From: Trametes villosa
Taxonomy: Eukaryota; Basidiomycota; Agaricomycetes; Polyporales; Polyporaceae
DNA length: 64,000 nt
Direction of reading: 5' to 3'
NCBI GenBank assembly: GCA_002964805.2
Contig: PUDQ02000085.1
Location: 310,001-374,000 of the forward strand
In this document: piece after piece, positions 11,932 to 23,443 of the stretch
How positions within the stretch are numbered: position 1 is the stretch's first letter
Layout of the letters: each line of letters begins with the position of its first letter
Made by a program: the position numbers and the translations under genes
The notes under the pieces: model-generated
What the model saw: only the letters and a program-made list of their open reading frames with translations
The model's database searches: none
What the model was told of the DNA's origin: nothing

Positions 11932-14396
11932 ATGGTCTTTGGGATACTAGGTGAGCTTCATCTTCATTTACTATGGAAAGCGCGCTTACCGTCCTCATCG
12001 CGTCTCAGAGGATAGGTACCTGGAGAAGGTGCCCGGTACGGGGCTGTTATCGGACCAGGGAATCGTCCATGGGCACGAGGTCGCCATCGACGAAGCCAAG
12101 GATCTGAAGCGCGGGACCGGCAAGTATGCGCACGTCGTGCTCATCCCGCAACCGTCCGACGATCTCCGCGATCCGTACGCGTCCACCGTCGCTCTTATAA
12201 ACGTTGGCGGGTGCTGATGGGCACTGACTCCGTAGCCTGAACTGGCCGCGGTGGAAGAAGGAGGCATGTTTCTGGACGCTGTGAGTCCCTCGAGATTGAA
12301 CGCACGCGGTGCGTGCCCCGGGGCTATACCCTGACGCAGATATGTATGACAGCGCGTTTGCGGCGAGCCTCGATGGGGCGCTGTCGCCCATGGTCGGGCC
12401 TGGATACGTCCTGCTGTCGAAGCAGTTCAACGTGTCGGTGGACAACGTCACGTCCTCCTTCGGGTTTATCCTCCTCGGCCTTGGCATCTTCATGTACGTG
12501 CACCGTTGTCGTGACATGGCGTATTCGGTTGAGAGGTTGAGAATCGGTGTTGCAGGCTTGCGCAGAATGCGCTCGCGGTAAAGTTTGGCCACCGGATCGT
12601 CTATCTAGCGTCTGTGTCTCTGGTAAGTCTGTGACGCCCTTCCGTTATGGGATGCTGTATGGGCTCACGAGACGTAGATGTTCATATCGTGTATATGGTG
12701 TGCGCTGAGTCCCAACTTGGCCTCCATCCGCGCCTCGCGGTTCTTCCAAGGATTCGGCATGTCGTCCCTTCAAAGGTAATGTCGGCCATTCTCCTCGATG
12801 TGAAGTATACTCACTCTTAGATGAAGCCTTGTCGCTTCCACCCTGGAGCAGATATACTGGTAAGTCCCCTGCGACGGCCGAGGAAACGTGCCTAATAGCG
12901 CGCCCTCCCTCCAGCGTCCACGAGAGGGGATCGCGATCCGTCATTTGGAGTTTCTCTATCATGGCTGGCATCACGCTGTCAGTCCAAGCCGTTAGCATTC
13001 ACCAGAGATCTTGTGGCTGACGGGTGCCAATTTCTAGGGGTCCGCTCATCTGTAGCTACGTGATCGAGAAACTCTCTTGGGAGTTCGGATTCTGGTTCGT
13101 CAGCATCCCGCTCGGTATGACCGTCATCATGGTCTTCTTCTTTGTGCCGGAGGTCCGTTTAGCTGCGTCTGTCTTGCTCGAGTATGCATTAACTCACACT
13201 TCTGCCAGACGTCCTTCAATCGTGAGGAGGTGACGAAGTCACTGAAGAGGCGGAATAGCGACGACGGCAGCCTAGAGAAGTCCGCAGCGGCCAGTGACGT
13301 CGAGAGCATCAACGACTCTCCCTCGCAGGTGGCCCCGCCGACCTACTTGTCGTCGCTCAGGGTCTGGCATGGTGCACTCACGGACCAGCCCATCTGGAAG
13401 ATCTTCCTCCGGCCTTTCCCATTCCTCCTCTCTCCAGTGGTGCGTGCTTTGCCGCTTTCTGATAGTGTCGGGACGCTGAAAAGAAGCCATCGAGTAGACA
13501 TACTTTTTGTTCTTGACGCATGGAATGCAAACGGTGTGGTTGAGTGAGTATATCCGTGTCTGCGTAGTGAGAATACACTTCTGACGGAAAGGATGACGAT
13601 AGGCTTAGTGCCGCTGTGCTCGTCCACCATCTTCACGCTGGAGTACAACTTCAGTGCCTCTCAGATTGTGCGTTGAACTCTCACTCTTATCCTACTAATC
13701 CCTTACGCTTGTGTCACCAGGGCCTGACCAACTTCGGCGGGCTCGTTGGCATTGTGATCGCGATGGCCGTTACAGGCCCGCTGAACGACTGGTGCGTGGT
13801 CTGGATCGCCAGGCGGAACCGCGGCATCTACGAGCCGGAGTTCAGGCTGGTCTTCATGCTCAGCATGCTCTTTGGTGTCTTCGGCTACGTCGGATGGGCC
13901 GTCGGGAGCAGCCACCACATGCCCTGGATCGGCGCTGTCGCTTGCATCACGTACGTTGTCGCCTTCCCGACACATCCTGCTGCCTGTGGGTATGCTGATA
14001 ACTACGCCTTACAGGATGCTGAACTTCAGCATCGTCGTGTCCGGGTCGGCCGCGGTCACATACCTGCTCGATACTCACGGGCCCAACGCGTTGCATATCC
14101 TCGCACTCAGCAACTTCGCGAAGAACATGGTCCTGTACGGCTCGACGTTTTTCGCGAACGGCATGGTCCTCAGCCGCGGCGTCAAGGTCTCGCTGCTCAT
14201 CCTCGGCGCGTGTCAGGCGGTATGCTGGGCCGCATCCGTGCCGATGTACATCTACGGGAAGCGCGTGCGCTCGTTCGTGAGTCCTTCGAGCTCGTTGTGC
14301 GTCAGTGCGAGCGCGTGCTGACCGAGTCGGTAGATCGCGCGGCATCCGCATATCTTCCGCGGAGAGCTCCCCGCTCAGCAGACGTTCACGAAGTAG
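11932..14396 (+). CDS. Major facilitator superfamily transporter (DHA1/Hol1-like)
   Basis: A twelve-helix proton-driven transporter of the DHA1 type. Exon 1 is only 19 bases (MVFGIL), spliced to EDRYLEKVPGTGLLSD. The family pattern follows: D-PLNWPRWKKEACF at the first helix, VTSSFGFILLGLGIFM, RFFQGFGMSSLQSLVAST, VHERGSRSVIWSFSIMAGITLGPLICSYVI, and GFWFVSIPLGMTVIMVFFFVPE. The central cytosolic loop is long and charged (SFNREEVTKSLKRRNSDDG and after). The second half has FLFLTHGMQTVWLSMTIGL, NFGGLVGIVIAMAVTGPLND, FRLVFMLSMLFGVFGYVGW and a last helix SLLILGACQAVCWAASVPMYIYG. The end is TAG 14394-14396. About twelve exons. Hol1-like members move polyamines, cations or drugs; the substrate here cannot be told. 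One intron has two close acceptors (see findings). Confidence 0.88.
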
Positions 14397-17300
14397 ACCT
14401 CTTACCACCAAGACAAGTGTACCTGTATGCAACTCCCCCAACTCGCTTCCCTGGGTATCCGTCCGGCGTTTCCAAACTGCATATGTAATGGGTAGATCCA
14501 CGGCATGCTAAGACGATCAATAGCTCGCTAAGCGTGTAGCGTGAGGCGAGCACGCTGTGATCGTGGCGTCCCAAGCGCGTCAAACAACTCACAAACAGTA
14601 CCACGCTGTTGGTAACAGTCTCACACAACTCGTTAGTCAAAGGCAGAATAGAACGACACGTCTCCGTCTGCGTGCCAGAATCCCCAACCTGGTATCCGTT
14701 TGCCAGGCCACTACCGGGGCGCACCCCAGTCTTCATCAACTCACCGGTTTACGCCAGAAGTTGGGGAAGATTTGAGCAGGATTTACGCATTATCCACATT
14801 TGTCTGACGGCCAGGAGCTGTTGATTGTCCGCAAACCAGTGCCAACGGTGTACAAGGCTCTCGTGACACGCGGCCATGGTGCGCTTCTCTCCAACTTCCA
14901 TGCATCCACGTCTGTGTGCCTCATATGTTGCTCGCTCCGCTCAACGGAGCTCCCAGGTCCCGGTCGGCTCGGAGAATCAGAGGCGCGACACTCTAAAGTC
15001 GCATAGTAGTGCGGTCATCAAGCTTCTGGTGCGGACCGTGCGGCGCCGGCTTCTTCGTAATTTACAAGCCGTCCACATCTGCCAGGGCTGTCAGAGCATG
15101 CCGCCAGGAACCAGCAACTAGCGTCTGTTAAAACCGCCGAAGCAATTAAGGTGAGCGTTCGGGTCCTCGGAGCGCCGCTCATGCTCTCACATGTGCTCAG
15201 GTCCATAGAGAGAGGCAAGCATGGTACGAGAAGCGTTCGTACAAGGCTCTTCAGACCGGGCGCATCCACAGTGATGTTCTTGTCTGTTGAAATCTTTCCG
15301 CTGGGAGGGAGAATTTCAACCAGGGCGAGTCGTTGGTGGCAGCCCCACGCATGGTGAGCACGGCATGTCAGGAGGCTGCGCGCATTGACGCGGCTCTAGG
15401 GGGGAGGCTGACGCAAGAATCATACAGTAGGGCATCCTGCCTGAACCTTCGCCTTAACGATCGCGCTGGGTGAGGCATGCATGAGCCGCGCAACATTCCG
15501 CAACCGGTTACCGGCTCGCTAGAAATATCTTGCAACTGCATCCTGCAGCGGTGATCGTCGACCCCGTATCCGGGCCACCAGCGTCATATGCGCAACACCA
15601 ATTCAGCGGTGGTTGAAACCCGGGTAACGTTGGGCTACTCCTCTACTCCCTGAGGCGGCGTAAGCCTCTGTGTCTCCCTTGGGGGCCTCTAGCGGGAACG
15701 GGCCGCTCCGATATCTACGACATCGCGAGGGGGGTCGTGCTCATCTCTTTCCATAGAAATCGGCCTTCTAAGACGAGAGGCCAGGCCTATCGCGACATGT
15801 CGTGGCACCGACAGAACCCGGTCTGCAGGTACCTGAGCGTGTCTAGCCAATTCTGCTTTACGATATGGCCGCTGTATCTACTACATTGCCGGTAAGTTCA
15901 TCTTGCTTGTCAGCCGGCGCCCATGGTTATATGGCAAGTTCCCTCGCATTAGCGGTCCGACAGAATCAGCGGCCGACCTGCACATACGCGGCATGACGCA
16001 TGCGAGTCTTGGCTGCCATCCTCCGGGAAAGGTGCCAAGGCCCCTCCCTTCGAACTCTGCCTGCGCCTGCCGCGATCCCGCCTCAGCGTGCTCCTCCTTC
16101 TCCCTCTCCATCTCTCCAGCGGCCGCACCTCAGGCCACGAGCAGCCTTCCTGACCGCAGGCAGCAGCTGCCAAGGGCCAACGCCTGTCCCGTCGCACCGA
16201 GACCCAGCCGCCCTGAGACCCGTCGGAAGGTGGAAGCACAAAGCACGAAGCCAGAGGCCAGAGCACGCGCACGGGCGGCCGTGCTGCGCAATCTCGCCCG
16301 CGCCCGCCGTTCCCATGCGAAGCGCGAAGCACGCCCGCGGACCAGGATTAGTCTCTCCGGGCAGCACCGCTCCGCACGCGTGCAATCCGGCCCAATCGAG
16401 CGGGCTCGCCCTGGCTAGCGACACGCCCAAGCTCCTGCCGCCGCCCGCTGCGGCTGACTTCAACGCGCGCGTAGACGGTAGCAGTGACAGGTCGGCCCGC
16501 GTGCGGCCCACGGGCGACAGTCCAAGCCCGTCGGCGGAACGCAGTGTCTGCACGCCGTCCGGCAGTGTCGAGGGCGATGGGAAAGCCGTGGCAGGTCCTC
16601 GTGAGGTCGGCCTTCGACTCGTCGTTGGTTCTATCTTGGCCGGCGGCGCCAGTGACGTGTGCATGTGGACGCGACGCCCTGCCTGACAAAACGAAGGCCG
16701 CCAGGACGCCGCTGCTGGGGTGCCGCCGTACTGCGTCCTGGCGCACGCCTGTCGGACGTAGGAATGAGTATGGTATAGTGCGGCGCATGGGGCGCGGGCG
16801 GTACGTACTACGTACGATCGGTTTTATCACTCCGTGCATTGCAAACGGACAGATCGCAGGGCGCGTCCAGGGTCGCGGAGCTATACTCGGCAGTTGACGC
16901 TCCGGGCGTACTTAGGCCGTAGCGACAGCGACGCGTATGGCGACGCCGCCCCATGGCGCACGTCAGCAGCGACAGCGGCAGATCGAAGCTCGCGCGGGGG
17001 AAACGCAATCTGGAGTCAAGCCGTCCTACCCGCCGCTTCGCGTCTCGTCGAGGACAGGCTCGGACGTGTCGCGCCCGAGGGACATCCTTCACCCTATCGT
17101 TTGCCGGCAGTACGTGTCTGTTCGGGCCCATGCGCACCCCCACATCGCGCGTCCCACGCCCGAAGCGAAGAGGCAGCTCGACGCGCGCATTGGCTTCGGG
17201 CGCGGGGCGCGCGAGGGGCAAAGGCGCACGCGTTACGGCATCCCGCGCGAAGAACCCGGGAGGCAACGTCCCGCGCGAACGGCCGCTGCGTCGAAGGCTC

Positions 17301-20300
17301 GAAGGTGGCTGTCAGGGCTCGGTACTCAGGATCCAGCGTGCCTGTGACCGTGCGCCAGGCGTAGGGTCCGTCGGCGCCGGCACTCCCCTTCGGGCGCGGG
17401 CGGCGGAAGCACCGGCCGCTGCGCCCATACAATGTCGGGGACCAGGAACGCGCCCGCTGCGTGTAGGGTGGCTCGAGGCCCGGGGTGCTCAGCATCAGAA
17501 GCCTGCGCAATACGCGCAGGGTGGCCCTCCGGATTGGTGGGGAGGGGCCTTTCGCGGGAGATGCCCGCGCGCAGGCGGGCTCTGTCGGGCGCAGTCTGCA
17601 CCCGTGTACGAATACGTCAGTGCTCATATGCGGGTGCACACGGCGGTGGCTGACAGGCCACAAACCGTACCGAGCTGGGTGGGTATGCCAATTTGTAGTG
17701 TGCGGGTCATGCACGCATCGTCAGCACCGATGATTGAGAATCGAGGGAGCCGCGCAAGGTACAAAGCTGAACAGCCACCGCATCAACAGATCGGAAGTAC
17801 TGCAGAAGTAGCAATGTGTCGCCCATCTCCGTCTCCGCGAGAACCCTGCGTGGCGCAAAGGTTTGCAGTGATGGTGCATGCTAGCCTGAGGATGTGGTGG
17901 CTGCACAGAGGGCTAATCGACAGCTCCATAGCCTAACCACAGGCCACCCTACGCCGCCCACTGAGCACGGAGGGTTACAGAGCTGGCGAGGGTCGCGCGA
18001 CGAATTCGATCGCGCGGCGTGCCCAATGTATGCTTTCCGAGTCGAGCGGAGGGTGCCATCAGCCTTCGCGCCCCAGTCCGCTCAATATCGGGCTTCGTGC
18101 GCGACTTGTACGGGTGCCTGTGCGAGTTCGTCGGAGGCGTTCATGACGGGTCGGAAACTCTCCAGTTGTGTGGGTGAAGAAGGCGGCCTGCGGCCAGGTT
18201 TAGACCTGCGGCCTCACGTAGGGCACGAATACGCGGCGAGGTGCTCGAGAGTTGAGCCTACGACATGAATTAGATCCAGGATGGTATCGACTGCGTGGGA
18301 CCTCTCTCACCTCAATCAGTGTAAGCCATGACGTTCTTGAGTATTTCAGCTTGGCAGAGGGCGGTCTCGTCTTGGACGCGAAAGCACCTCGGCGTAGGCC
18401 CGGACAAGGCCGCCCGCTCGCCCTCCGAGCCGCTGGATATGTGCGATCGAGCGTGGTGCCACTCGCCGACGTTCCCGGAGGCGGGCGCGTCGGCCGCCGC
18501 GAGCCGGCACGCGACGCGCGAGCCGACCCGCCAGAACGCGCGGAATAGAACGCGAGCGCGCGGCGCAGAAGGTCAGATGGGCGGCATGCGCGCGGGCGCG
18601 GGAAGCCGCTGTGACGTACGCGGGCCAGGTCAGCGAGCGAGCGAGCGAGAACGGCCGCGCGCGTGCCCGCGCCCATGTGCTGCGGCGCGCGAATACTCGC
18701 CTCCCGCGCAGCCCTCCGCGGTTCACCGCGAGAGTCTGGCAGAGAAAGGATAGAGGGGATGCGCGACGGGCCGTATTCGGGCGGAGTGCCATTTGGGGCC
18801 GCCTCCGGCGACTAGACTGGTCGGCGCGTTGGTGCGTACGTATCCTTGCAGGGCGGGGACGTCGGGATGCGCACGGGGATCGTGCGCCACACACGTACTT
18901 GCTGCATGGCTGGGGCATGCGTCGGACCGCGAACGACGTTGGATAGGAGCTGCGCTGGGTTTCGAGGGAGGGCGCACGTTGGCCGCTGCCGGCGAGGTGC
19001 ACTGGGATGCTGGAAGTTCCTCCTTCCGCTCTGAGCCCGCGCGACGTCCGCGGTGACGGCGTGCGGCCGGTCCGCGGCGCGCTGGGCAGGCGAGCATGCG
19101 CACGCGCACGCTTCGAGTTCTTCGTCTTTTGTTGGACACGGCGCGGTGACAGACTCGGATCTCCCAGTCTGGCATGGTCGATTCGGCGTGGGAGCTGGAG
19201 CACATCCTTCTGCCAGCCCAAGCACGGACGGCTTCTGCGTCGAACGTCGCCGCCCAATGGGGTGACGGCACTCGCTCGGGGCCTTTTGCATGTGTCCCTG
19301 AGGAGGGCCTAACGCCGGGAAAAAGAGCGGTTGCTATGGAAATCCGTGCGCCAGGCGGGGGAGGCACATACAGAGCCCGCACAGAATTCTGCGCTGACGC
19401 TGCGTCGACCCGGAACGATGCGAGGGCCTGAAACTCGACAGGAACACGTACTGTATCGGGCGAGTGCGCAGAAGAAGCGTTGGCTCGCTGGAATCAGATG
19501 CTGCCAGCCGTGCGGGCGGCGGTGACGTGCGAGAGGGTGCCTGGCCAGGCCGTACCATAGGCTGGAGGAGTGGCATGAGATACAGACCGGGAGTGGCATG
19601 GACATCGCGATAGAGCTTGGCGCGCGGGTGGGGGCCCCGGGCGGCGGGGACCACGCGCGACGGCGGGCGAGGGAGTGCCGGGATGAGATGCGACCGGATT
19701 TCGCGGCGAGGTCGAGGAGGACTAGGGCAGTGGGCTTGCCCGGGTGCGGCGCCGACAGAAGGGCCCCCGTAATGCAATACATTTTCGCCGGATGAGGCAA
19801 GGACTGGTCCCGGACGCTTACGTGCGGAGGGCGCGAGGGAAGAACGCCCGGTGGAACTGCGAACCGTATGTCTGTCGGCGCGTTCCAAGTCATGCTCCCG
19901 CCATCTGCTTTCTAGAAGGCCGCTATCGGCTCGGACGCCTCTTCTGAGCCACGGCAGCACGGCAGAGCAGAGGCGACGGTTTAGCAGGATTCAGACAGCA
20001 CGCGTCCAGATCGGAAGCCGGGCGTCGAGAGAGTGCAGATCTGGCAGCGGGAGCGACGTTGGCGTCAGAGCGAGAGTGAGAGCATGACGGGCGTCTGCGA
20101 CGTAATGGGTGACAGCGACGGACGGGCGCGCCGGGCGCGGGGCAGATCGCGTCGAGGACGATGGCCGGGAGGGGGAGCCTGAGCTAGGATGCGATGGCGG
20201 TCGGAGGGAGGGCGGCGGCTGTGATATGGGCGACTCGCGCCGGATCAGCTCAGCCCGTCGCGTGCGCTCTCCATCCCAATCGCAGCCGCGGGGGAGAGGA

Positions 20301-20547
20301 GAGGAGAGGAGGTCGCCCGGAGCTGGACGCGCTCGTGCTCGTTCGGGCTTCTCTTTCCCCAGCCACACGCACGCGTTCCTGCCCCCTTCCAGTCCCCGTC
20401 TTCCAGAATTCCTGCGACCCCTTCTCACACTCGACTTTTTCCGTTAGCGAGCGCTCGTCTGTCACATACCGCTTGCCTCTTCCGCCACTCTTCCTTCGTC
20501 CCTCAGCCTCCCGCCCCTCCTCCCCGTCTCCCAACGCTCCCCGCGCG
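14397..20547. other. Six-kilobase region without a convincing gene
   Basis: The longest gap in the window. 14397-15890 is of medium GC with only short frames. From about 15950 to 20540 the DNA is clearly GC-richer and open frames of 150-330 codons appear in almost all six frames at once. They are rich in Arg, Ala, Pro and Gly, as expected when stops are rare in GC-rich noncoding DNA. None has a recognisable domain, membrane pattern, or splice-linked partner. Small hairpins (CCTGCGC/GCGCAGG, 17512-17530; GCCCGC/GCGGGC, about 17562-17581), a GCGA run near 18632 and a GAGAG run near 20291 are present. The last 250 bp are pyrimidine-rich and probably the leader of the downstream gene. Confidence 0.55.
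20291..20312. repeat. Short GA-rich microsatellite
   Basis: A run built from GAGAGGA units about 240 bp before the G-alpha ATG. It is a simple repeat in a leader or promoter with no assigned role. Confidence 0.5.
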
Positions 20548-23443
20548 ATGGCGCCGCGCCCCCCGCCCAGCCAGCAGCAGCCCCAGTCCCGCAACCGCTC
20601 GTCCTCCGACCCCTTCAGCGCCTTCCTCCAGCCCCCCGCAAACGAGACGCCCGAGCAGCGCGAGGCACGGCTCAAGCAGGAGGAGGAAGCGAAGAAGCGC
20701 AGCGACAATATCGACCGCATGCTCAGACACGACGAGAAAAACCGCCGCCGGAAGAAGACCGTGAAGGTGCTCCTGCTCGGCCAGAGCGAGAGCGGGAAGA
20801 GCACGACCTTGAAACGTGAGTCCCGCTCGGTGTTATACGCCCCGGCTGCAGGCGGTATCGGCGCGTCCCACGGCCTGCTGTCTGCTCTTCCAATCCTTGT
20901 ATTATATTGCGCCCCGCATGCGATGGGGAGGCCCTCCGAGGACGCTCGGACCACCCGTACAAGGTTTACGCGGAACTGAGGTGAGTGGGCTCCCACCACC
21001 CCAGCATCGCGTCGCCCTGTCCAATGCGGCCACCGCTCCTTCTTACCTATCACATTCGCAGTCCGAAACTATGATCGTCCTTTCTTGCTCCGCGATGCAT
21101 CGGTACTTGACCTAAGCGCCCGTCTCCGATCGGACAGAGGCAGTCGGGGTGCCCCACGGCGGGGCAGCGTGCAGAATACGCTGTACCTGGCCCGTGCGCA
21201 CTCCCTGAGAGGCTGCGCATGTGTTACGCTCCAGAGAAGACCGCGGGATTACCTGAGCTTCGAACTGTATGCGGCAGTGTGGATATATGCGTCTGAATAT
21301 CATTAGCTCACCGCCCCCTGACTAACTATCGGGTCCTTTCTCCGCCTGACCCCGCCGATACCGCCTCAGACTGCGTTGTGTGCTGCTGGCGACCCGCTCA
21401 CTGGTTTCCACCTCCCCAGAGTTCCAGCTCTTGCATACGCCCGCTGCCTTCCGCCAGGAGCGACTGGCGTGGCGCTTCGTTATCTACCTCAACCTCGTCC
21501 GCTCTATCCGCAGGTCTGCCCTCCAACCTCTGCTTGTAATCTTGGCTTATGCTTACTTCCTCGCTTGTCGCCTGCGCAGAATTCTCGAGGCCATCGCGCC
21601 AGAGGACAACAACGGCCTCGAAGAAGATGAGTATGCCGAGTCCTCCGAGACGGCCTCGATCATTATCAGCGGTCCCGAGAGGCCCTCCTCCTCGTTAGCG
21701 GGCTCACAGCCCAACTACGAGTACTACCGCCGCCGACTGGCACCGCTCATGGACCTCGAACAGCGCCTGATCAACGTGCTCTCCGACCCCGAAGACAACG
21801 AGGAGCAAGAGGCGACTCACCTACCCTCGAGCTCATCCTTCCCCCAAGATGCCCGCTCGCTGCACCACGCCAACTCCATGGCTTCCTTCCATGCCGCTAG
21901 CAGCCACATGGCCGGCCGGCCAGCGCCGCGCATCACCATCCCTCCCCCTCCATCACTGTCCACGAGCCCGTCGACCTCGTCATCCTCGTACGGCTATTCC
22001 TCATTTTCCTCGTCGTCTCACGGCCACCCGCTCGCATCCCAACTATCACCGACGTCGCCCACCGCGTCGTTGGTCAGCAGCTCGACCCATGAGCTCTCTG
22101 TACGTACCGGCTCCAGCTGGAAGAAGCACTTTACGTCGTTGGGCAAGGTGCAGAGTCCCAAGACACCCCTATCTGGTGAGGTGGAGGGCTGGTGGGAGGA
22201 CCCAAATGACCCGGTGCACACCCTCAACCAGTCTGCCCCTATCATGAACGAGCTCTGGCGCGACCCAAAGGTGCGGCACCGATTAGAGGAGAAACGAATA
22301 CGGCTGGAGGAGAGCAGCGGATTGTAAGTGCTCTCTTCTATCTCGTGTCTGCGGGGTCGCATTACCGGGTACCGGGGCTGATAAACGGCGGCGTGCAGTT
22401 TTCTCGAAGAGATACAGCGGGTGACGGCGAAGATGTACTTCCCCACGGACGGTCAGTCTTCCGCTACCGCCCCGGGCGGGTATGTGTATCCCGCATACGA
22501 CCAGGCGCTGACTATTACTGCCGGCCGCAGACGACGTGCTGAAGGCGCGGCTGAAGACGACAGGTGTTGTGGAGCACACGTTCTCGCTCGCGCGAGACAG
22601 CGAGTGGCGCGGCGTACAGTGGAAGATTTACGACGTTGGCGGCGCGCGGAATCAGCGGCAGGCGTGGGCGCCGTATTTTGACGACGGTCGGTGTTTTCTG
22701 TTCCCCGCAAATCCTAGCACAGGAGTGCTCACGGGTGTGTTGCACGCTCAGTGAACGCGATCATCTTCCTGGCGCCGATAAGCGCGTTTGACCAGGTGCT
22801 GGCTGAGGTACGTCCAGGAGGATACGCGGCATTCTGCGTGTGCTAACATGAGCGGCTGCGCGCAGGACCCAACGGTCAACCGCCTGCAGGATTCGTTCCT
22901 CCTGTGGAAATCCGTGATCGAGAACAAACTGCTCGCGCATGTGGACATTGTGCTCTTCTTGAACAAGTGCGACTTGCTTCGGAAGAAGCTCGACAGTGGT
23001 GTGCGGCTGCAGCACCACGTACCTTCGTACACGCACCCGAACGACTACGCGACGGTTTCGCAATGTGGGTGTTCGGCTGGCTTTTCGGGTGACTTCTTCC
23101 GCGATGCTTACCGGAGATGGACGGGCAGACTTCCGCAACCGCTTTGGGGGCATGCACCAGACCTTGACCCCGAACAAAGACAGACAACTTATCAGTACGT
23201 ACACTTCGTGTATGCGCTATGCGGGGCGGGACTAGGAAACTGATGGCACGGTCATTAGTCCACTTGACATCCGTCACCGATACCCGGAATACACATACCA
23301 TAATCTCCACAGGTACGTAGCCGGGCACACAGTCCCTTACCGCTACCTCTCGAGCGCGTTTAACGTTTTCCTTCTTACCCCTGCTCTGCGCAGTTCGCGA
23401 CAGCATCCTGACAGCGAACCTAAGGTCGTCTTCGCTGATGTGA
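20548..23443 (+). CDS. Non-canonical G-protein alpha subunit with long helical-domain insert
   Basis: Ten exons join to 579 codons: 20548-20815, 21420-21513, 21580-22323, 22399-22451, 22531-22686, 22752-22807, 22866-23064, 23129-23194, 23259-23312 and 23394-23443. A usual G-alpha has about 350 residues. The P-loop GQSESGKST is at residues 78-86, then KQFQLLHTPAAFRQERLAWR. Switch I is DDVLKARLKTTG with the catalytic Arg kept at about 393. Switch II reads DVGGARNQRQAW, so the catalytic Gln is Ala (about 425). NKCDLL is the guanine-binding motif and TSVTDT stands where TCAT is usual. The C terminus is ANLRSSSLM. The helical domain carries about 200 extra Ser-rich residues. The N terminus is MAPRPPPS and lacks Met-Gly, so N-myristoylation is not expected. 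GTP binding should be intact and hydrolysis slow; this is inferred. Confidence 0.93.
20816..21419 (+). other. Long first intron of the G-alpha gene (604 bp)
   Basis: Starts GTGAGT after codon 89 and ends CCCCAG. The joined reading STTLKQFQLLHT fits the family without a missing exon, so the whole span seems to be intron. It is about ten times longer than most introns in the window. I see no conserved frame in it; a regulatory element or a small nested RNA is possible but not shown. Confidence 0.7.

Noticed and set aside
16953..17936. 327-codon plus-strand frame
   Set aside because: Arg/Ala/Pro/Gly-rich without domain, with equally long frames overlapping on other frames and strands.
18346..19257. 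303-codon minus-strand frame
   Set aside because: Same GC-rich block, no domain, Arg- and Ser-rich throughout, and no splice-joined extension.
14397..20547. Transposon hypothesis for the gene-free block
   Set aside because: No reverse transcriptase, integrase or transposase motif, no long terminal or inverted repeats seen by eye.
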